The notes: a model not told the origin generated them from the letters alone. A stretch of DNA of 64,000 bases from Cycas panzhihuaensis (GCA_023213395.1 CM041465.1:182473741-182537740), one strand, 5' to 3'; positions 1 through 11,770 are shown, numbered from the stretch's first letter. Translations and numbers: made by a program.

Positions 1-222
1 CCTCAAGCGGAAGCTTGGTGAGAAAATCACCCTCAAACCCGCATTCCGAGCTAGATGAAAAGGAAAACTTATTCGGAACTCAAAGGGATTCTACAGTCCA
101 AACAAAAACTACGCTCTAGGGAAATAAGAGAATACCTTGTGAAGTGGAAAACCTTGGATGAAGACGCCACATGGGAATCAGAAGAATGGCATCAAGAACA
201 TCCAGATTTACCCATGCTTTGA
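1..222 (+). pseudogene. Ty3/gypsy chromovirus integrase tail with chromodomain (element A, partial)
   Basis: This is the C-terminal end of a Ty3/gypsy polyprotein cut by the window edge. The last about 35 codons read as a chromodomain: REYLVKWKTLDEDATWE, then EEWHQEHPDLPML and a TGA at 220-222. The segment before it (around 1-60) reads LKRKLGEKI, matching the linker between the integrase GPY/F module and the chromodomain, but in a shifted frame, so the copy is broken. In chromoviruses this domain reads histone marks and guides integration. A polypurine tract and an LTR follow directly, as expected at the 3' end of an element. The same tail recurs at 58013-58156 in element L, so A and L belong to related families. 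Confidence 0.85.
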
Positions 223-237
223 GGGCAAAGCATGTTT

Positions 238-250
238 TGAAGGGGAGGGA
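238..250 (+). other. Polypurine tract of element A
   Basis: A GAAGGGGAGGGA run lies two bases before the TG that opens the LTR. Plus-strand DNA synthesis primes here in LTR retrotransposons. The same run occurs at 58173-58184 in element L. Confidence 0.75.
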
Positions 251-252
251 CT

Positions 253-826
253 TGTAGCATTCCAAACACCTTAGAATGGTCAAAACTATACCATTTGACC
301 ATTCAAGTCGAAGGTCTTTGAACCAGATTCCAACGGTTTAGACGAAAGTCAATTCCAACATCTATGGCAAAAATTATAGCTATTTGAAGTTTTTGGCGGT
401 CAATTTTTGGGGAAGTTTTGGCCGACTTCCGCTTTGGTTTTAGGTGGGTTTAAACTCCTTTTTTGGCCGACTTCTATTAGTGTCTTTTGGCCGCCTATTT
501 AAGGAGGATTTGGGGCCTCATTTGGGCATGATCAAAGAAGTCTTGGACTTCCATATTTTGGGCCCTTTTGGGGAGCTTTGTGGAGGGAACCTCGCCTCAG
601 AGAGGGATTCGTTATCAACAGTACTTGTGGGATCATTTGGCAACATTGTATTTATTCAGTTTATGTTCATTTCATACTATTTTATATTTGTATGAAAGAA
701 GTATTCATGTAGACTTATATTATTACTCTCTTGATTGAATATTTTGCAAGTGTATTGGTGGATATTTTGTCTATTCTATACTATATTTATTAGATTTCTT
801 AGAAAAAATTTGTGAGATTGCTACAC
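253..826 (+). repeat. 3' LTR of chromovirus A (right edge uncertain)
   Basis: It starts TGTAGCATTCCAAA, like the LTRs of element L at 55175 and 58187, and shares with them the blocks around GACCATTCAA, the GGCCGACTT motifs (GCCGAC at 421-426 and 466-471) and a TATTTAA box at 496-502, followed by AGGAGGATTTGGG. Beyond about 620 it no longer aligns with L by eye, so the right edge is only a guess near a CA at about 826. No target duplication can be tested because the 5' end is outside the window. Confidence 0.7.
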
Positions 827-1024
827 AATCATAGGTGAAGAACAACACAATTCCAAACAAATCTTGCAAATAAGCCCATTAAAAGGTATCTAAATGATTA
901 TTAGAATCTGACACTTGAAGAACAAAAAGTGGTTGGATTCCAAACATGTTTTAGTTGCTTGCAATATATATAATCACAAAATAGGAAAAATCTAGAGAAA
1001 GTTGTGATATAGCACTTTAGTGTT

Positions 1025-1153
1025 GAGCAAAAGACACATGAACCACATATGTGGATTCAACAAATGGAGAAATATTTCTATTTGATGGAAAATGAAGATG
1101 AGGAACAAGAGTTGCCTTTTAAACCCTCGAGAAAGCTAGAAACCCTAGGCTAG
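1025..1153 (+). pseudogene. Ty3 gag fragment
   Basis: A short open stretch reads HEPHMWIQQMEKYFYLMENE and then runs to a stop. The WI-QQMEKYF core matches Ty3 Gag (compare AWITQMEQYFSLH in element B near 7310). It lies downstream of the LTR of A in the same orientation. It may be the gag of a second element sharing that LTR, or an unrelated scrap. No Met start or zinc knuckle is visible. Confidence 0.5.
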
Positions 1154-3487
1154 CCACAAGCATGAGATAATCCCAATGGCTACAAGGCTCAACCATATAT
1201 AATATGATTGAGGAAATGGAGAAAAAACTAAGCCCAAACCCTATGTTGGGCTTGCCCTTATTGCAAAAGACGTTAGATACCCCTACAACACTAGGACAAT
1301 AGGTCATATGCACCACCATACACATAGGAGGCACATAACACAAGCAGTCATAAGCAACCATCTCTTCTAGCTAAGAGTTGGTTAACCCAACTCCACACAG
1401 TCCTATATGCCACCTTGCATCTCTCCCATGGGATGAACCCATATCTTTAGAAATTAGACTAGTGTGTAGCTCTTGATTGGCTATGGTATCTCCCTCCAAG
1501 TTGTAGCTTACCATACTCTCCACAATCGCCATCGTTGTCATGGGCATCTCGATGCCTTTGGTTGATATGTTTACTGCTAGCTGTAGTGAGACCACAACCG
1601 CTATGAGGATCCCCTTATTTGGCAATTTCCCACTGATCTTATAGAGACCACATATTGCTTTAGCTTAGAACTCTACTAAATAACATAGAGCACCATCTCC
1701 CTCTTGACTAGGGCCTCTATTGCCTCTTTCTTGCTCCATCTCACCTTCATGAAGCCATATGCGATTCCCCTACCTAAGGACTATGCAAACTAGCCAACTC
1801 CTCCCTTTGAAATGATCCTGCCTGCCCGAAACCCTCCACAAGAAACTTAAACCTGGCTAACCCACTCTTGAAGGACTTGCAAAGGCTTTAGATTCAAACC
1901 CACAAACCTTAAGTCTCTCACACTAAAGGAGTGCTTGCCATGCTATCCTCTACTCCCTTCACTTGCCCCATAACTCCTGTAGGAATCCTCTTACACTCCC
2001 TACCTCTTCATGGACATTCTAGGGGCTAGAGGGGATATTTGTAGCTTGGAGAAATTGAGGGGGTGGAGGAAGAGGAATCGCAGAGCTCCTCCTCCCCATC
2101 TTTGATACAAGTATTTGAGGCAAACCGCAGTCAGCTTTTGCACAAGTTAGTAGATCATGATCATTCTTCAACAATTTTTGATTAAATGCCTAGCACACAA
2201 TGTTCCACTTGGAATAATAACGATCTATAATGTTTGCCTTTGCAAAAAATGGTATAGGCATAATAGGCATAGATTATTTTCAAAAAAGGCAACTTGACTT
2301 CTTGTAATAATTTATAAATCTTTTATTTTGTAGGCTTAATGGCAGATTTATAACAATTAATGGCATGAGTGTATATAGGCCACATATAAGTGTGATTAAT
2401 ATATGTATTGATTTAGTAATTCTTGGGTGCAATTCTAAAATGAACTTAATCTATTTTTTCTAAGTTAACAACTTTAGAATGACTTTAAGCATGATTAAAT
2501 TTAGATCTAATAGTGCCCAAATATGAACTTTTGCTCATTCCTCTACATGCTTTAAATTGGCTTGTAACATAGATTTCCATGCATAAATGGTATCATGTGA
2601 TTCATAAATCAATTTTGAATATGGATTTCCATACTTGAACAATGGAATACATGGGAAAATAAATGGGCAACCTATGCCCAATGCTAAATGCAAGAAGTTG
2701 TTTGTTGGATGGAGACCATAAACAAGGAATTTCGATTGGAAAGAGCGTAATAAGTTTGGGTAGATGCAATGCCAATTGGAATGGCCTGTAATGGTATTTT
2801 ATGCAAGTAGCAATGGCCATGGCTATTTACACAAGTAGCAATGGTACCATGAATGCGATCACATTGATGGTGGCTAGACCGAGCATTAGAGAATTCAAGT
2901 GCATAAATGGTGAATAAGGTTCAATGACAAAATGATGAATGTAGCGAAGATGGTGATGATGATGCAAAGCTAAACAATGGTCAACTAGTTGACCTATGGT
3001 TAATCATGTTTGATAGACAAGATTGTTGGCATGGATCATGTTTGAAAAAATGAGAAAATGATATTTGAATAGGAGCTCAAAATGCTGAGAGAGAAAACTG
3101 TTACGGAATGTAGAGGGTAGGCCCCAGACGTAGCAACCTTGAAGAACACGAGGATGACAATTAGTAGAAATGTACCTTAATGGCTCTAATACTACCTATT
3201 AGGAACCTAGACAGTTGTAATGGTAAATGATGGTGTGCTCAACTAATTTGAGAGGGCTAGTCTCCAATACACTAAAGTATCCAAGAGTTCGAAGACCAAT
3301 TGTATTAAATAAAAAAAATTGAATGACGTTTGTTTACATATTGTCATGCCTATTTATGTGCACTATTAATGTCCATTCATAATAGTCACATCCCTTTGCT
3401 TACTAAATAGTTATTAATTAGGTCTACAACAGAGCACTTGGATAGAGTAGCTTAGTTGAGCCTTGGAGGGGTCATGAGGGACCAAAT

Positions 3488-3605
3488 CTTTGTCATCATC
3501 AGATGGGTGCCACTTCACATTGGGTCTTCGTCATAATCAAATGAGTCCTACTTCATGTCTTTGATTGATTCTTTGTCATCACCAAATGGGTCCCACTTTA
3601 TGTCC
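3488..3605 (+). repeat. Three imperfect about 40-bp tandem units
   Basis: The pattern CTTTGTCATCATCAGATGGG, then a run of CCACTT, is repeated with changes near 3489, 3526 and 3572. The copies are diverged, suggesting an old local duplication. No coding potential is associated. Confidence 0.5.
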
Positions 3606-3934
3606 ACGTTTGTGTTGTATTTCAAAACTCGTAAATAGTGTGTGAATTGACAAGTGCTTTAAATAATTACGGTTTTGTCCAATGCTAATTATGGTTGAGT
3701 TAGTTGTTAAAATAATTTGCTAAGTGTTTTTTGTCAAGAGTTGTTGTAAATAATTAATAGTGGGAAAATGGGGCTATTTTGTTTTTGAGTGCTAACAAGT
3801 TTTTAAAGTGTCCAATCTAGTGCCTAGGTCACTTTTCTCCTCCAAAATTCATAAAAACATCTTTTGTTTCATATAGTTTTCTCTTTGATTTAAAAAGAGA
3901 ATATTTGATTTTTGAAAATGAAATGTGTTGAATT

Positions 3935-3960
3935 CCCCTCCCCCCCTCCCCCCCAAACCC
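3935..3960 (-). repeat. C-tract; G-quadruplex motif on the minus strand
   Basis: The + strand carries runs of 4, 7, 7 and 3 C separated by T, T and AAA. Read on the minus strand this is four G-runs of at least 3 with loops of 3, 1 and 1, a canonical quadruplex motif. It could also be an old minus-strand polypurine tract, but no LTR start is visible next to it. Confidence 0.7.
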
Positions 3961-4368
3961 GACTTTAAGCATCTTCAAAATTTTGAATTTCGGCCTTTGC
4001 ATTGATTATTGTATGAGGACTTTCATGTTGATTGTTCGCACAATTTCTTTTGTGCGTCAATTCTCTACTAATGCTAACATAGTCACTTGCTAGGCATCTT
4101 TTTTTTGGAAGAGGGCAAAGGTGTAAGAGAAATATCTAGTATGTGATGCCCCCTCAGAATTGTGTAGATGGTCATTCGAATCAACATTTCAATTTTTGGC
4201 TAGGCGTTTGCTTCTATTGTACATTTGTGTGAAATCCATTGCTTGCATGCCTAGGGAAGACATGCATTCACAACTATCTCTCATCTCTTTGAATTTGAAG
4301 AAGTATACAACACTTCCCTGGTTGGGTTCTATGAATCTCTAGACATGAATCAAATCAACTAATAATGG

Positions 4369-4420
4369 CCTTGGAGGCTTCACTGGAGCTTTGGCCTTGG
4401 AGGCTTCACTGGAGCTTTGG
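4369..4420 (+). repeat. Perfect 26-bp tandem duplication
   Basis: 4369-4394 and 4395-4420 are identical (beginning CCTTGGAGGCTTCAC). Perfect identity in otherwise decayed sequence implies a recent slippage or repair event. The 26-bp unit would shift any reading frame. Confidence 0.9.
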
Positions 4421-5749
4421 ATCATATGGAACCTATGCTAGTTGGCATGTTTACCTATTTTGGCACTTGGATCAGAGTTTGGTACTCCCCATAATACAAT
4501 GTTTTAAATGCAAAGCTTTTGCTACATTTAAGCCAATGGGTAGGGTCAATTCAAATCATTTGGATTGGACTGCAAGTAAATTATGTTGGACTATTCTTCC
4601 CAGGGTCATCCAAGATGTGTCTTGAATGAACTCTTAACATGTTGAAAATCAGAAGTTGTAGTTACCTTGCAATTGCGAATGGATATTCTAGTATATTGGT
4701 TTGAATATGTTTTGCTTTGAATCGTGATAAGAGGAATCACTATGATACCGTTGATAATCTGAAGGAATAACATAGACTAGGTGGGGTGGACAAAAATGAT
4801 AAGTAAGGACTGGATGGGCATAGGTTTGCATTGGCCCCATTTCTCTTGTGTGTTGGAGAGAATTCTTGATAAGAGTTGGGAATTCGTTGATGGAAATTGA
4901 AGTTGTTGATTAACCTGGTTGCAAGTTGTTGGATCAGGGCAAAGTTGTTGGCTCTGATGTTGATGTTTGAAGATTAGACTTTATAGTGTATATTGTGTAC
5001 CATGAATGTACTATAATTCACATTACTTAGAGCTAGGTACTTTGGTGTGATTATGTTTTGTAATGTAAGTTATAGCTCCCCATGGTTGAGTTATAGTCCT
5101 AGTGAGTCCACACTTCAATGGAATGCCTAATTGGGCTAATAAGCTTAGATTATGGTTAGTTAGTTAGGGTTAGCATAAACATAGTTGGTTACAGATTAAG
5201 TAGTAAAGGATTAGTTAGGGTCCATAACTACCGAAGCTATTTTCTCTTATTATAAAAGTGTACTTGTAGTTCATAATGAATTATAAAGGAAGAGGATTGT
5301 AAGCAAACACTTTCTCTCCTCTTTTTGGCATTTGATATATTGTTCACCCTCAAAAACTCGTGTCTTTGTTTTTGTTTCGCAATGACAAAACTTCTTCGAG
5401 ACATGCTCATATTAGCTATGGAGCATAAAATACTAACATGACTTCTTTTGAAAGAATGACATTAGAACCGATGTTAGATTGTATAAGTGCCATTCTCATG
5501 AGCATAGGACATGATGGCTATCTTATCCAAAAGATGCTAAGTAAATACTCTCTCCAAAGGGAATTTCTTAATTGCATAACATGTTACAATTAAAAGTGCA
5601 AGGAAAATTCTTGCAAGCGCTATGGCCATACACATCAAGTATTGACACACTACTAACCTCACACAATTTGCTCATAATGATTTGTAAGTTAGATATTTTT
5701 ATCATGCATTCATTTTAAGTGCTTGCTTTTGTTTGCAAGAGTTTTCTTC

Positions 5750-6119
5750 TGTTAGGGATCCAACCCCTGACTTACCTTCTCTTATATCTTCTACTTCTTC
5801 TCTCTTACATCTTCTATTTCTTCTACTTCTTCCCTTTTTTTAATATCCCACATGCATAAGTAGAAGGTTGTGTAGTGGTCATTGAGCACTATATATATTC
5901 ATGTAATATCCCACATGCATAAGGAGGAGGTTGTGTAATGAGCATAAAGCCATATATATATTTATGTAATCCTTAGGGTATGGTATCTGAAATGTCATTG
6001 TTATTGCATGTAATTGGGAGGTTGCCCCCTCAAAGGGTATTGCAATACAAGTGCTCTTTTTGGAGTTATTTGCTTATTATATTGGTGTGCAATTATCATT
6101 AAGGAGTGGTATCCTACCA
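5750..6119 (+). repeat. 5' LTR of element B
   Basis: Starts TGTTAGGGATCC and ends TATCCTACCA, a TG...CA pair. It holds a CT-rich block, a 63-bp internal duplication and TATATATAT stretches that could serve as promoter elements. Confidence 0.93.
5841..5966 (+). repeat. 63-bp tandem duplication inside the LTR of B
   Basis: Units 5841-5903 and 5904-5966 both begin TAATATCCCACATGCATAAG and end in a TATATAT stretch plus ATG. The same pair is present in the 3' LTR from about 11488, so the duplication predates insertion. It doubles a possible TATA/enhancer block. Confidence 0.85.
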
Positions 6120-6121
6120 AG

Positions 6122-6135
6122 TGGTATCAGAGCGG
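6122..6135 (+). other. Primer-binding site, tRNA-iMet type (B)
   Basis: TGGTATCAGAGCGG begins two bases after the 5' LTR and is complementary to the 3' end of plant initiator tRNA-Met. Confidence 0.92.
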
Positions 6136-7020
6136 TTGATCCATTTCTTGTGGGAGAGTCAAAGGCACTAAATAATCAATTTTTTTTCATCAGTTTTTTC
6201 TCATTAGTACCTATTCTCACTTAATTTCCATTTAGTTACTTTGCTTTTTGGGGGTAGATAACACTGCAATCGGGCAACTACCCTAACACTGCCATCGGCC
6301 AGTTTTCTTTTGCATTTAGATAGAGACCTTGTGTGAGGGGTCTATAAATATCACGAGGATCTGTCGTTTTGGGCTAAGCGCATTGTGGCTTTTTCGTACA
6401 TTGGGGAGATCACACTCCTGAATCAAACCTTAGACAGAACTCGACTACGGAATTGTGCCTCCACGTACCTGCGGGTATATAGGAGGACCTCCAAGATAGG
6501 TCTTCCTAGTATAGGTAACCATAGGAAACCTATTGACCATCTGCAATTTGTAGTGCACCGGTAAGCGGTTAGCATCGAGAAGTTACTCTCCACGTACCCT
6601 AGAGACGGGGTTGTACAACTACAGAGTAGAGAATGTGCCTCTATAGGTTGATACTATTTATGACTGGAATCAGTATATCATAGGGCCTACAAACCAGACA
6701 AGCCCATACCTAGTGTGCCTGGTCAGTCTATTAGTGGTTTGTGCGCACTTAGTCAGTCATCATCAATTTGTTAAATCTAGTGTGTTTAGCTAGTTTGTCA
6801 TCAGTTCATGCGCACATAGTCAATCAGCCAACGAGTGACCAAAAAGCAAAAAAAAAAGAAAAGAAATAAAAAAAACAAAAGCAAAAAGCCAAAAAAAAAA
6901 AAAAAAAAGTTCCATATTGCCTCATTGTAAAATATTTGGGGATAATAGTCTATAGACACCCTATCAAATCCTTTTCATTTACATTTACCAACTAGGATTC
7001 AACTTAGGTCTTGTGAACTA
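6136..7020 (+). other. Untranslated leader of element B
   Basis: About 0.9 kb without a credible ORF between primer site and gag. It ends with an A-rich purine tract (6840-6910). Packaging and translation signals would lie here in an active element. Confidence 0.6.
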
Positions 7021-8093
7021 ATGGCCCATAAGATGAACCCAAGTTGGACTCAAGATCTCAATGATGCTGTCACACAACTTCGAGGAGATATATTACAAAT
7101 CCAAAATGACTTCAATGAAAAATTTGAAGCAATAATGTTAGAGTTCACATCCATGAAACCTTTTAAGGAAGAAAAGATTGACTTTGATGATACTACTCAC
7201 ATAGGTGGGGGTCACTTCGCTAAAGAAGATGAAGGTAATGATGGTAGGCGCTTCCATCCGAACTTCCTTCCCAAGGTAGAAATCAAGAAGTTCAATGGCA
7301 CAGATGTACACGCCTGGATCACCCAAATGGAACAATACTTTTCTCTTCATCAAGTTCCGACAGATAAGAAGATCCCTCTTGTTTCTCTACACATGGGAAC
7401 TGAATCCTACCAATGGTACCAATGGGTTATGAAAACAATTGGTGGGCTTAGTTATCAATGGGAGGGTTTTGTCAAGGATCTTATAGCTCAATATGATAGT
7501 ACCTGGGATCATGACCACTTTAACCAGTTAGCTAAAGTTAGACAGGAGGGGACTGTTTCAACTTATACAACAGAATACCAATGTCTCTCCACAAGGGTTG
7601 ATGGTCTTTGTTAGAATAAATTACTTGAGTTGTACATTGGTGGGTTACGAGATGACATTAGACATGAGTTGCGACTCTTAAAACCTGATAACATCTCTAC
7701 AACTATCAATTTTGCTTGACATATTAAAGCAAAAAATAAGGCATTCTGACCCCTCCAACTAACATTCCCAGAAAAGCGACCACAATTCTAGGTTCCTGGT
7801 GTGCGACGAATGACTTCCCAAGAGATGGATGAGAAACGATTGAAAGGGTTATGTTTTCGTTGTAACCAAAAGTGGAATAAAGACCATAAGTGTCCTGAAC
7901 GACGCTTATTCATAATTGAGGATGTTCAAGATGATGAACTAGTAGAAGAAGCCTCATTAGAGCCAGAAAATAATAATTGTGACCCATTTGAGGAGGAAGA
8001 AGAAGATACTGCTACTATATTTGTGCATGCCCTACCCCTTAGACACTCAAACTTATTGGGTACATTAAGGAAAGGAAGGTGGTTGTCCTCATA
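7021..8093 (+). pseudogene. Gag of element B (capsid and zinc knuckle)
   Basis: Starts at the Met of MAHKMNPSWTQDLND, the first in-frame ATG after the leader. A coiled N-terminal part is followed by the Ty3 Gag core (FNGTDVHAWITQMEQYFSLH, then SYQWYQW). A TAG stops it at 7612-7614, and recognisable gag continues (LYIGGLRDDIRHELRLL) with another stop. The zinc knuckle lies near 7850 as GLCFRCNQKWNKDHKC, the plant gypsy form with all Cys and His ligands kept. An acidic tail (EEEEED) follows. The product would have formed the virus-like particle; the stops make this copy non-functional. Confidence 0.88.
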
Positions 8094-9500
8094 GATTCTG
8101 GGAGCACCCACAATTTCATTAATCGAAAACTTGCTGAAGAACTCAACTGTTTTCCATATCCTGTCAAAAAATTCTAGGTTATGGTGGCTAATGGAGGGAC
8201 ACTCGCTTGTGGGAGAAAATATCACAACATCAAGCTACAAATGGGTGACTATCACCTCTCCACTTCTATGTATGCTATTCCCGTTGGAGGAGTTGATGTT
8301 GTATTAGGGGTACAATGGCTCAAACCACTAGGGACCATTCAACTAAATATGCAAGAGCTCTTCATCCCATTTACTTTTGAAGGAATTGACTATCAATTGA
8401 ATGGGATCATTCCTCCGCCGACCCAAATTATCAACTCACACCGTATGGAGAGGCTCATTAAAAAGGGTGGTACAGGAATCATTGCCAAAGGTTATGCTCT
8501 GGAAGGTCAGGAACTTCCAACAGAAGGGGACATTCTCCAAGATAATGGTATACCAAATGACTTAAAATTGGTACTTCACTACCACAACCAGGTCTTTCAG
8601 GATATTCTTCAAGGTCTTCCCCCAGTACATGACCAAGATCATAGCATTGACTTGGTAGCTAGAAGTAATCCTCCTTGTATTCGACCATATCGGTATCCCT
8701 ACCAGCAAAAGAATGAACTTGAACAACTAGTTCAAGAACTCGTTAATGTTGGTATTATTAGGGAAAGTAAAAGCACTTTTTCTGCCCTGGTGATTTTAGT
8801 AAGAAAAAAGGATGGCTCATTTTGTATGTGTGTAGACTACCACGAGGTCAATAAGATAACCATCAAGGATAAATTTCCTGTACCAGTCATCGATGAACTC
8901 TTGGATGAACTCCATGGAGCAATGTTTTTCACATCATGGGGCTTGTGGTCAGGATACCATCAAATCAGGATCAAGGCAGAGGATGTTCATAAAACAGCAT
9001 TTCGTAAACATGAAGGTCATTATGAATTTTTAGTCATGCCATTTGACTTGACTAATGCCCCATCCACCTTCCAAGGACTCATGAATAAACTCTTTCGGCC
9101 TTACTTAAGGAAGTTCATGTTAGTTTTTTTTTATGACATTCTGATCTTCAGTCGTACATGGGAAGACCATCTTCAGCATGTTGATAAGGCATTATAGGTG
9201 CTTGTAGACAACCAACTTTATGCAAAAAAATCAAAATGTCAATATGGGCAAACAGAAATAGAATATTTGGGCCATATTATCTCTCAAGAAGGAGTCAAGG
9301 TGAATCCTAAGAAAATTGCAGTTATCACGAACTGGCTTAAACCCAAAAACATCAAGGGCCTTTGTGGATTCTTAGGAATCACAGGATATTATCAAAAGTT
9401 TGTTCAGGGCTATGCAAGGATTGCTTCCCCTTTAAACAACTTGTTAAAAAGGATTCCTTTCATTGGAATGATAAGGCCTTTGAAGCATTTGAACACCTGA
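8062..9500 (+). pseudogene. Protease and reverse transcriptase of element B
   Basis: One frame carries the aspartic protease motif LIDSGSTHNF (catalytic Asp codon 8094-8096), an in-frame TAG at 8175, then VVLGVQWL, the second half of the protease fold. RT follows: RYPYQQKNELEQLVQEL, VRKKDGSFCMCVDYHEVN, then GYHQIRI and MPFDLTNAPSTFQ. The active-site motif reads VFFYDIL where the family has F-x-DD-IL, so one catalytic Asp is Tyr (9132-9134). A TAG at 9195-9197 interrupts and the connection domain (IEYLGHIISQEGV) continues in the same frame. A frameshift near 9450 moves on to the RNase H frame. No enzyme activity is expected. Confidence 0.9.
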
Positions 9501-10015
9501 AGGTGGCTTTAACTACCACACCAGTCCTTGCAACACCAGACTTTACAGAGACCTTCACCATTGAATGTGATGCATCGGGGCAAGGCATCAGAGCAGTCTT
9601 AATGCAAGAAGGGAAACCTTTGGCCTTTGAAAGTCGTCAACTTACACCCAAGGAACATGTCAAATCCACCTATAAGAAGGAGATGGTAGCAATTCTCCAT
9701 GCAGTTAGGAAATGGCAACAATATTTATTAGGAACACATTTCCAAATAAAAACAGACCATGATAGCTTAAAATATTTCCTATCTCAAAGGACGACATCTG
9801 AGGAACAACAAAAATGGGTCACCAAGATGCAAGCTTTTGACTTTGAAATCATATATAAAAAAGGCAAGGATAATATAGCTGCTGATGCTTTATCTCGTAA
9901 GGAAGAAGGCTCAGCACTATATTCTATCACCACAATCAATCCCCCTTGGATAGTGGTTGCCAAGCAAGAATGGGATCAAGACTTCTTTACAAAGCAGATC
10001 ATTCAAGACCTTTAA
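9362..10015 (+). pseudogene. RNase H of element B
   Basis: After a frameshift in an A-run near 9450, the frame carries the end of the RT thumb and a Ty3 RNase H: TIECDASGQGI (first Asp), YKKEMVAI (Glu), QIKTDHDSLKYF (Asp) and IAADALSR (Asp). All four acidic catalytic positions are kept. RNase H removes the RNA template during reverse transcription. A TAA at 10013-10015 separates it from integrase, which continues in the same frame. Confidence 0.88.
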
Positions 10016-10945
10016 GCTGGAGTAGGGCATTCAACCCATTATACATGGTCTTCAAATATTCTTTGGTACAAGAATCAAATATATGCATGCCCTCACTCTA
10101 GCCTTAAGGAGCAAATTTTACATGATGCACATGCCTCTCTAATAGCAGGTCACTCGGGGTTCCTACGAACATACCACCGCTTAAAACAATCTTTTTTTTG
10201 GAAGGGACAAAAACGAGATGTAAAGAGATATGTTTCCTCATGTGAAGCTTGTCAACGACATAAGACAGAAACAGTCAAGTCTCTAGGATTGTTGCAACCC
10301 CTTCCCATACCAAATCAAAGATGGGAAGAAATTTCTATGGACTTCATTGTGGGTTTGCCCAAGTCAGAAGGAAAAGATGCTATACTGGTGGTTGTTGATA
10401 GGCTAACCAAACATGCTCATTTTTGTGGCATTCAAGCCACATATAAGGCAAAGCAAATTGCTGAGATCTTTTTAAAGGATATACACAGGTTGCATGGCAT
10501 GCCCAAATGCATAGTCAGTGTTCAGGACCCCAAGTTTACCAGCAACTTCTGGACAAAACTCTTCCGTCTACTTGGTACTAAACTGATAATGAGCTCATCC
10601 TACCATCCACAAACAGATGGTCAAACTGAGGTGGTTAATAAGTGCCTTGAAGGATACCTTTGTTGTTGTGCTTCAGATAAGCAGGGGCAGTGGCATCATT
10701 GGCTTCCTTTAGCAGAATGGTGGTATGATACAACCTATCATGCATCAGCAGGAATGACTCCGTTCCAAGCATTATATGGCTATGAACCGCCCACACTTAA
10801 GAACTATGCCATAATCAGTTCTAAGGTTCAAGCAGTCGAGGACCACATCCAACAAACAACACAGATTCTTAATCGACTCAAGGAAAATTTGAACCTTGCA
10901 CAAAATCAGATGAAACAACAGGCAGATAAAGGGCGAAGTGAATGA
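10016..10945 (+). pseudogene. Integrase catalytic region of element B
   Basis: The zinc-binding H-H-C-C module is intact: GHSGFLRTYHRL and then SSCEACQRH. The core starts ISMDFIVGLPKSEGKDA with the first catalytic Asp. The second Asp is lost: the family motif SDRDPKF reads SVQDPKF here (Val codon 10520-10522). The Glu is present in HPQTDGQTEVVNKCLEGYL. A TGA ends the frame at 10943-10945, just before the GPY/F region. Integrase joins the DNA copy to the target; this one lacks a full DDE triad. Confidence 0.9.
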
Positions 10946-11355
10946 GCATTTCAACCAGGTGATTGGGTATACTAAGCAGGCATCTCTCAAACGGGATGGG
11001 CAACATAAATTACAACCTCGATTTTATGGGCCACTACAAAATTCTCAAGAAGATTGGTGAAGTTGCATATGCCTTGGACTTACCACCACTATCAAGGATC
11101 CATAATGTCTTTCATGTTTCATGTCTCAAGAGGGTAATTGGGCAACAAGTACAAGCTCAAACAGAATTACCTATCTTAAATGAGGAGGGGCAACTTCAAC
11201 TCATTCCAGAATGTATCATTGACTAAAGAATTCGACATCTACGATCCAGACAAATCATTGAGTATCTCATCAAATGGAAACAACTTCCGCAAGAAGATGC
11301 AACCTGGGAGAATGAGCAATTTGTCCTGGAGCATCCTGAGATCACCAAGCTTTGA
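10946..11355 (+). pseudogene. Integrase GPY/F module and chromodomain of element B
   Basis: FQPGDWVY is read first, then a frameshift near 10975 leads to FMGHYKILKKIGEVAYALDL (a GPYKIL-type module) and HNVFHVSCLKRVIG. A TAA lies at about 11224, after which the chromodomain reads IIEYLIKWKQLPQEDATWE and ends at TGA 11353-11355. The chromodomain assigns the element to the chromovirus branch. Confidence 0.88.
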
Positions 11356-11370
11356 GGGCAAATCTTTTTT

Positions 11371-11381
11371 AAGGGGGGGAC
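11371..11381 (+). other. Polypurine tract of element B
   Basis: AAGGGGGGGA just upstream of the 3' LTR start at 11384. Confidence 0.8.
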
Positions 11382-11383
11382 TT

Positions 11384-11765
11384 TGTTAGGGATCCAATCC
11401 CTAACTTACTTTCTCTTATATTCTCTTATATCTTCTACTTCTTGTCTCTCTTATATCTTCTATTTCTTCTACTTCTTCCCTTTTCTTAATATCCCACATG
11501 CATAAGTAGAAGGTTGTGTAGTGGTCATTGAGCACTATATATATTCATGTAATATCCCATATGCATAAAGAGGAGGTTGTGTAGTGAGCATAGAGCCATA
11601 TATATATTTATGTAATCCTTAGAGTATGTTATCTTAAATGTCATTGTTATTGCATGTAATTGGGAGGTTGCCCCCTTGAAGGATATTGTAATACAAGTGT
11701 TCTTTTTGGAGTTATTTGCTTATTGTATTGGTGTGCAATTATCATTAAGGAGTGGTATCCTACCA
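11384..11765 (+). repeat. 3' LTR of element B
   Basis: TGTTAGGGATCC...ATCCTACCA. It is 382 bp against 370 bp for the 5' copy because of a short indel in the CT-rich block. The 63-bp internal duplication is also present. TCTTC follows at 11766-11770. Confidence 0.93.
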
Positions 11766-11770
11766 TCTTC

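Larger units (their letters stand above)
1154..5744. other. Degenerate intergenic DNA, no supportable gene
   Basis: Only short ORFs without recognisable motifs are present. Between 1371 and 2000 the minus strand shows a few moderately open stretches in different frames that may be an old coding relic, but I recognise no family. Around 4950-5350 an AT-rich block with a TATAAAA sequence near 5255 resembles an LTR promoter, without definable ends. Small repeats at 3488, 3935 and 4369 are listed separately. Confidence 0.5.
5745..11770 (+). mobile_element. Ty3/gypsy chromovirus B, complete with target duplication
   Basis: Two LTRs (5750-6119 and 11384-11765) enclose, in order, a tRNA-Met-type primer site, leader, gag with zinc knuckle, protease, RT, RNase H, integrase, chromodomain and polypurine tract. 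The flanking 5 bp are TCTTC on both sides (5745-5749 and 11766-11770), a perfect target duplication. LTRs match at about 94-95% by eye, with mostly transitions. The coding region has several stops and frameshifts and two lost catalytic residues, so it is a dead copy. The domain order PR-RT-RH-INT-chromodomain defines a chromovirus. Confidence 0.95.

Noticed and set aside
1371-2120. Minus-strand open stretches considered as a host gene.
   Set aside because: The frames change every few dozen codons, no motif or splice site links them, and no family is recognised.
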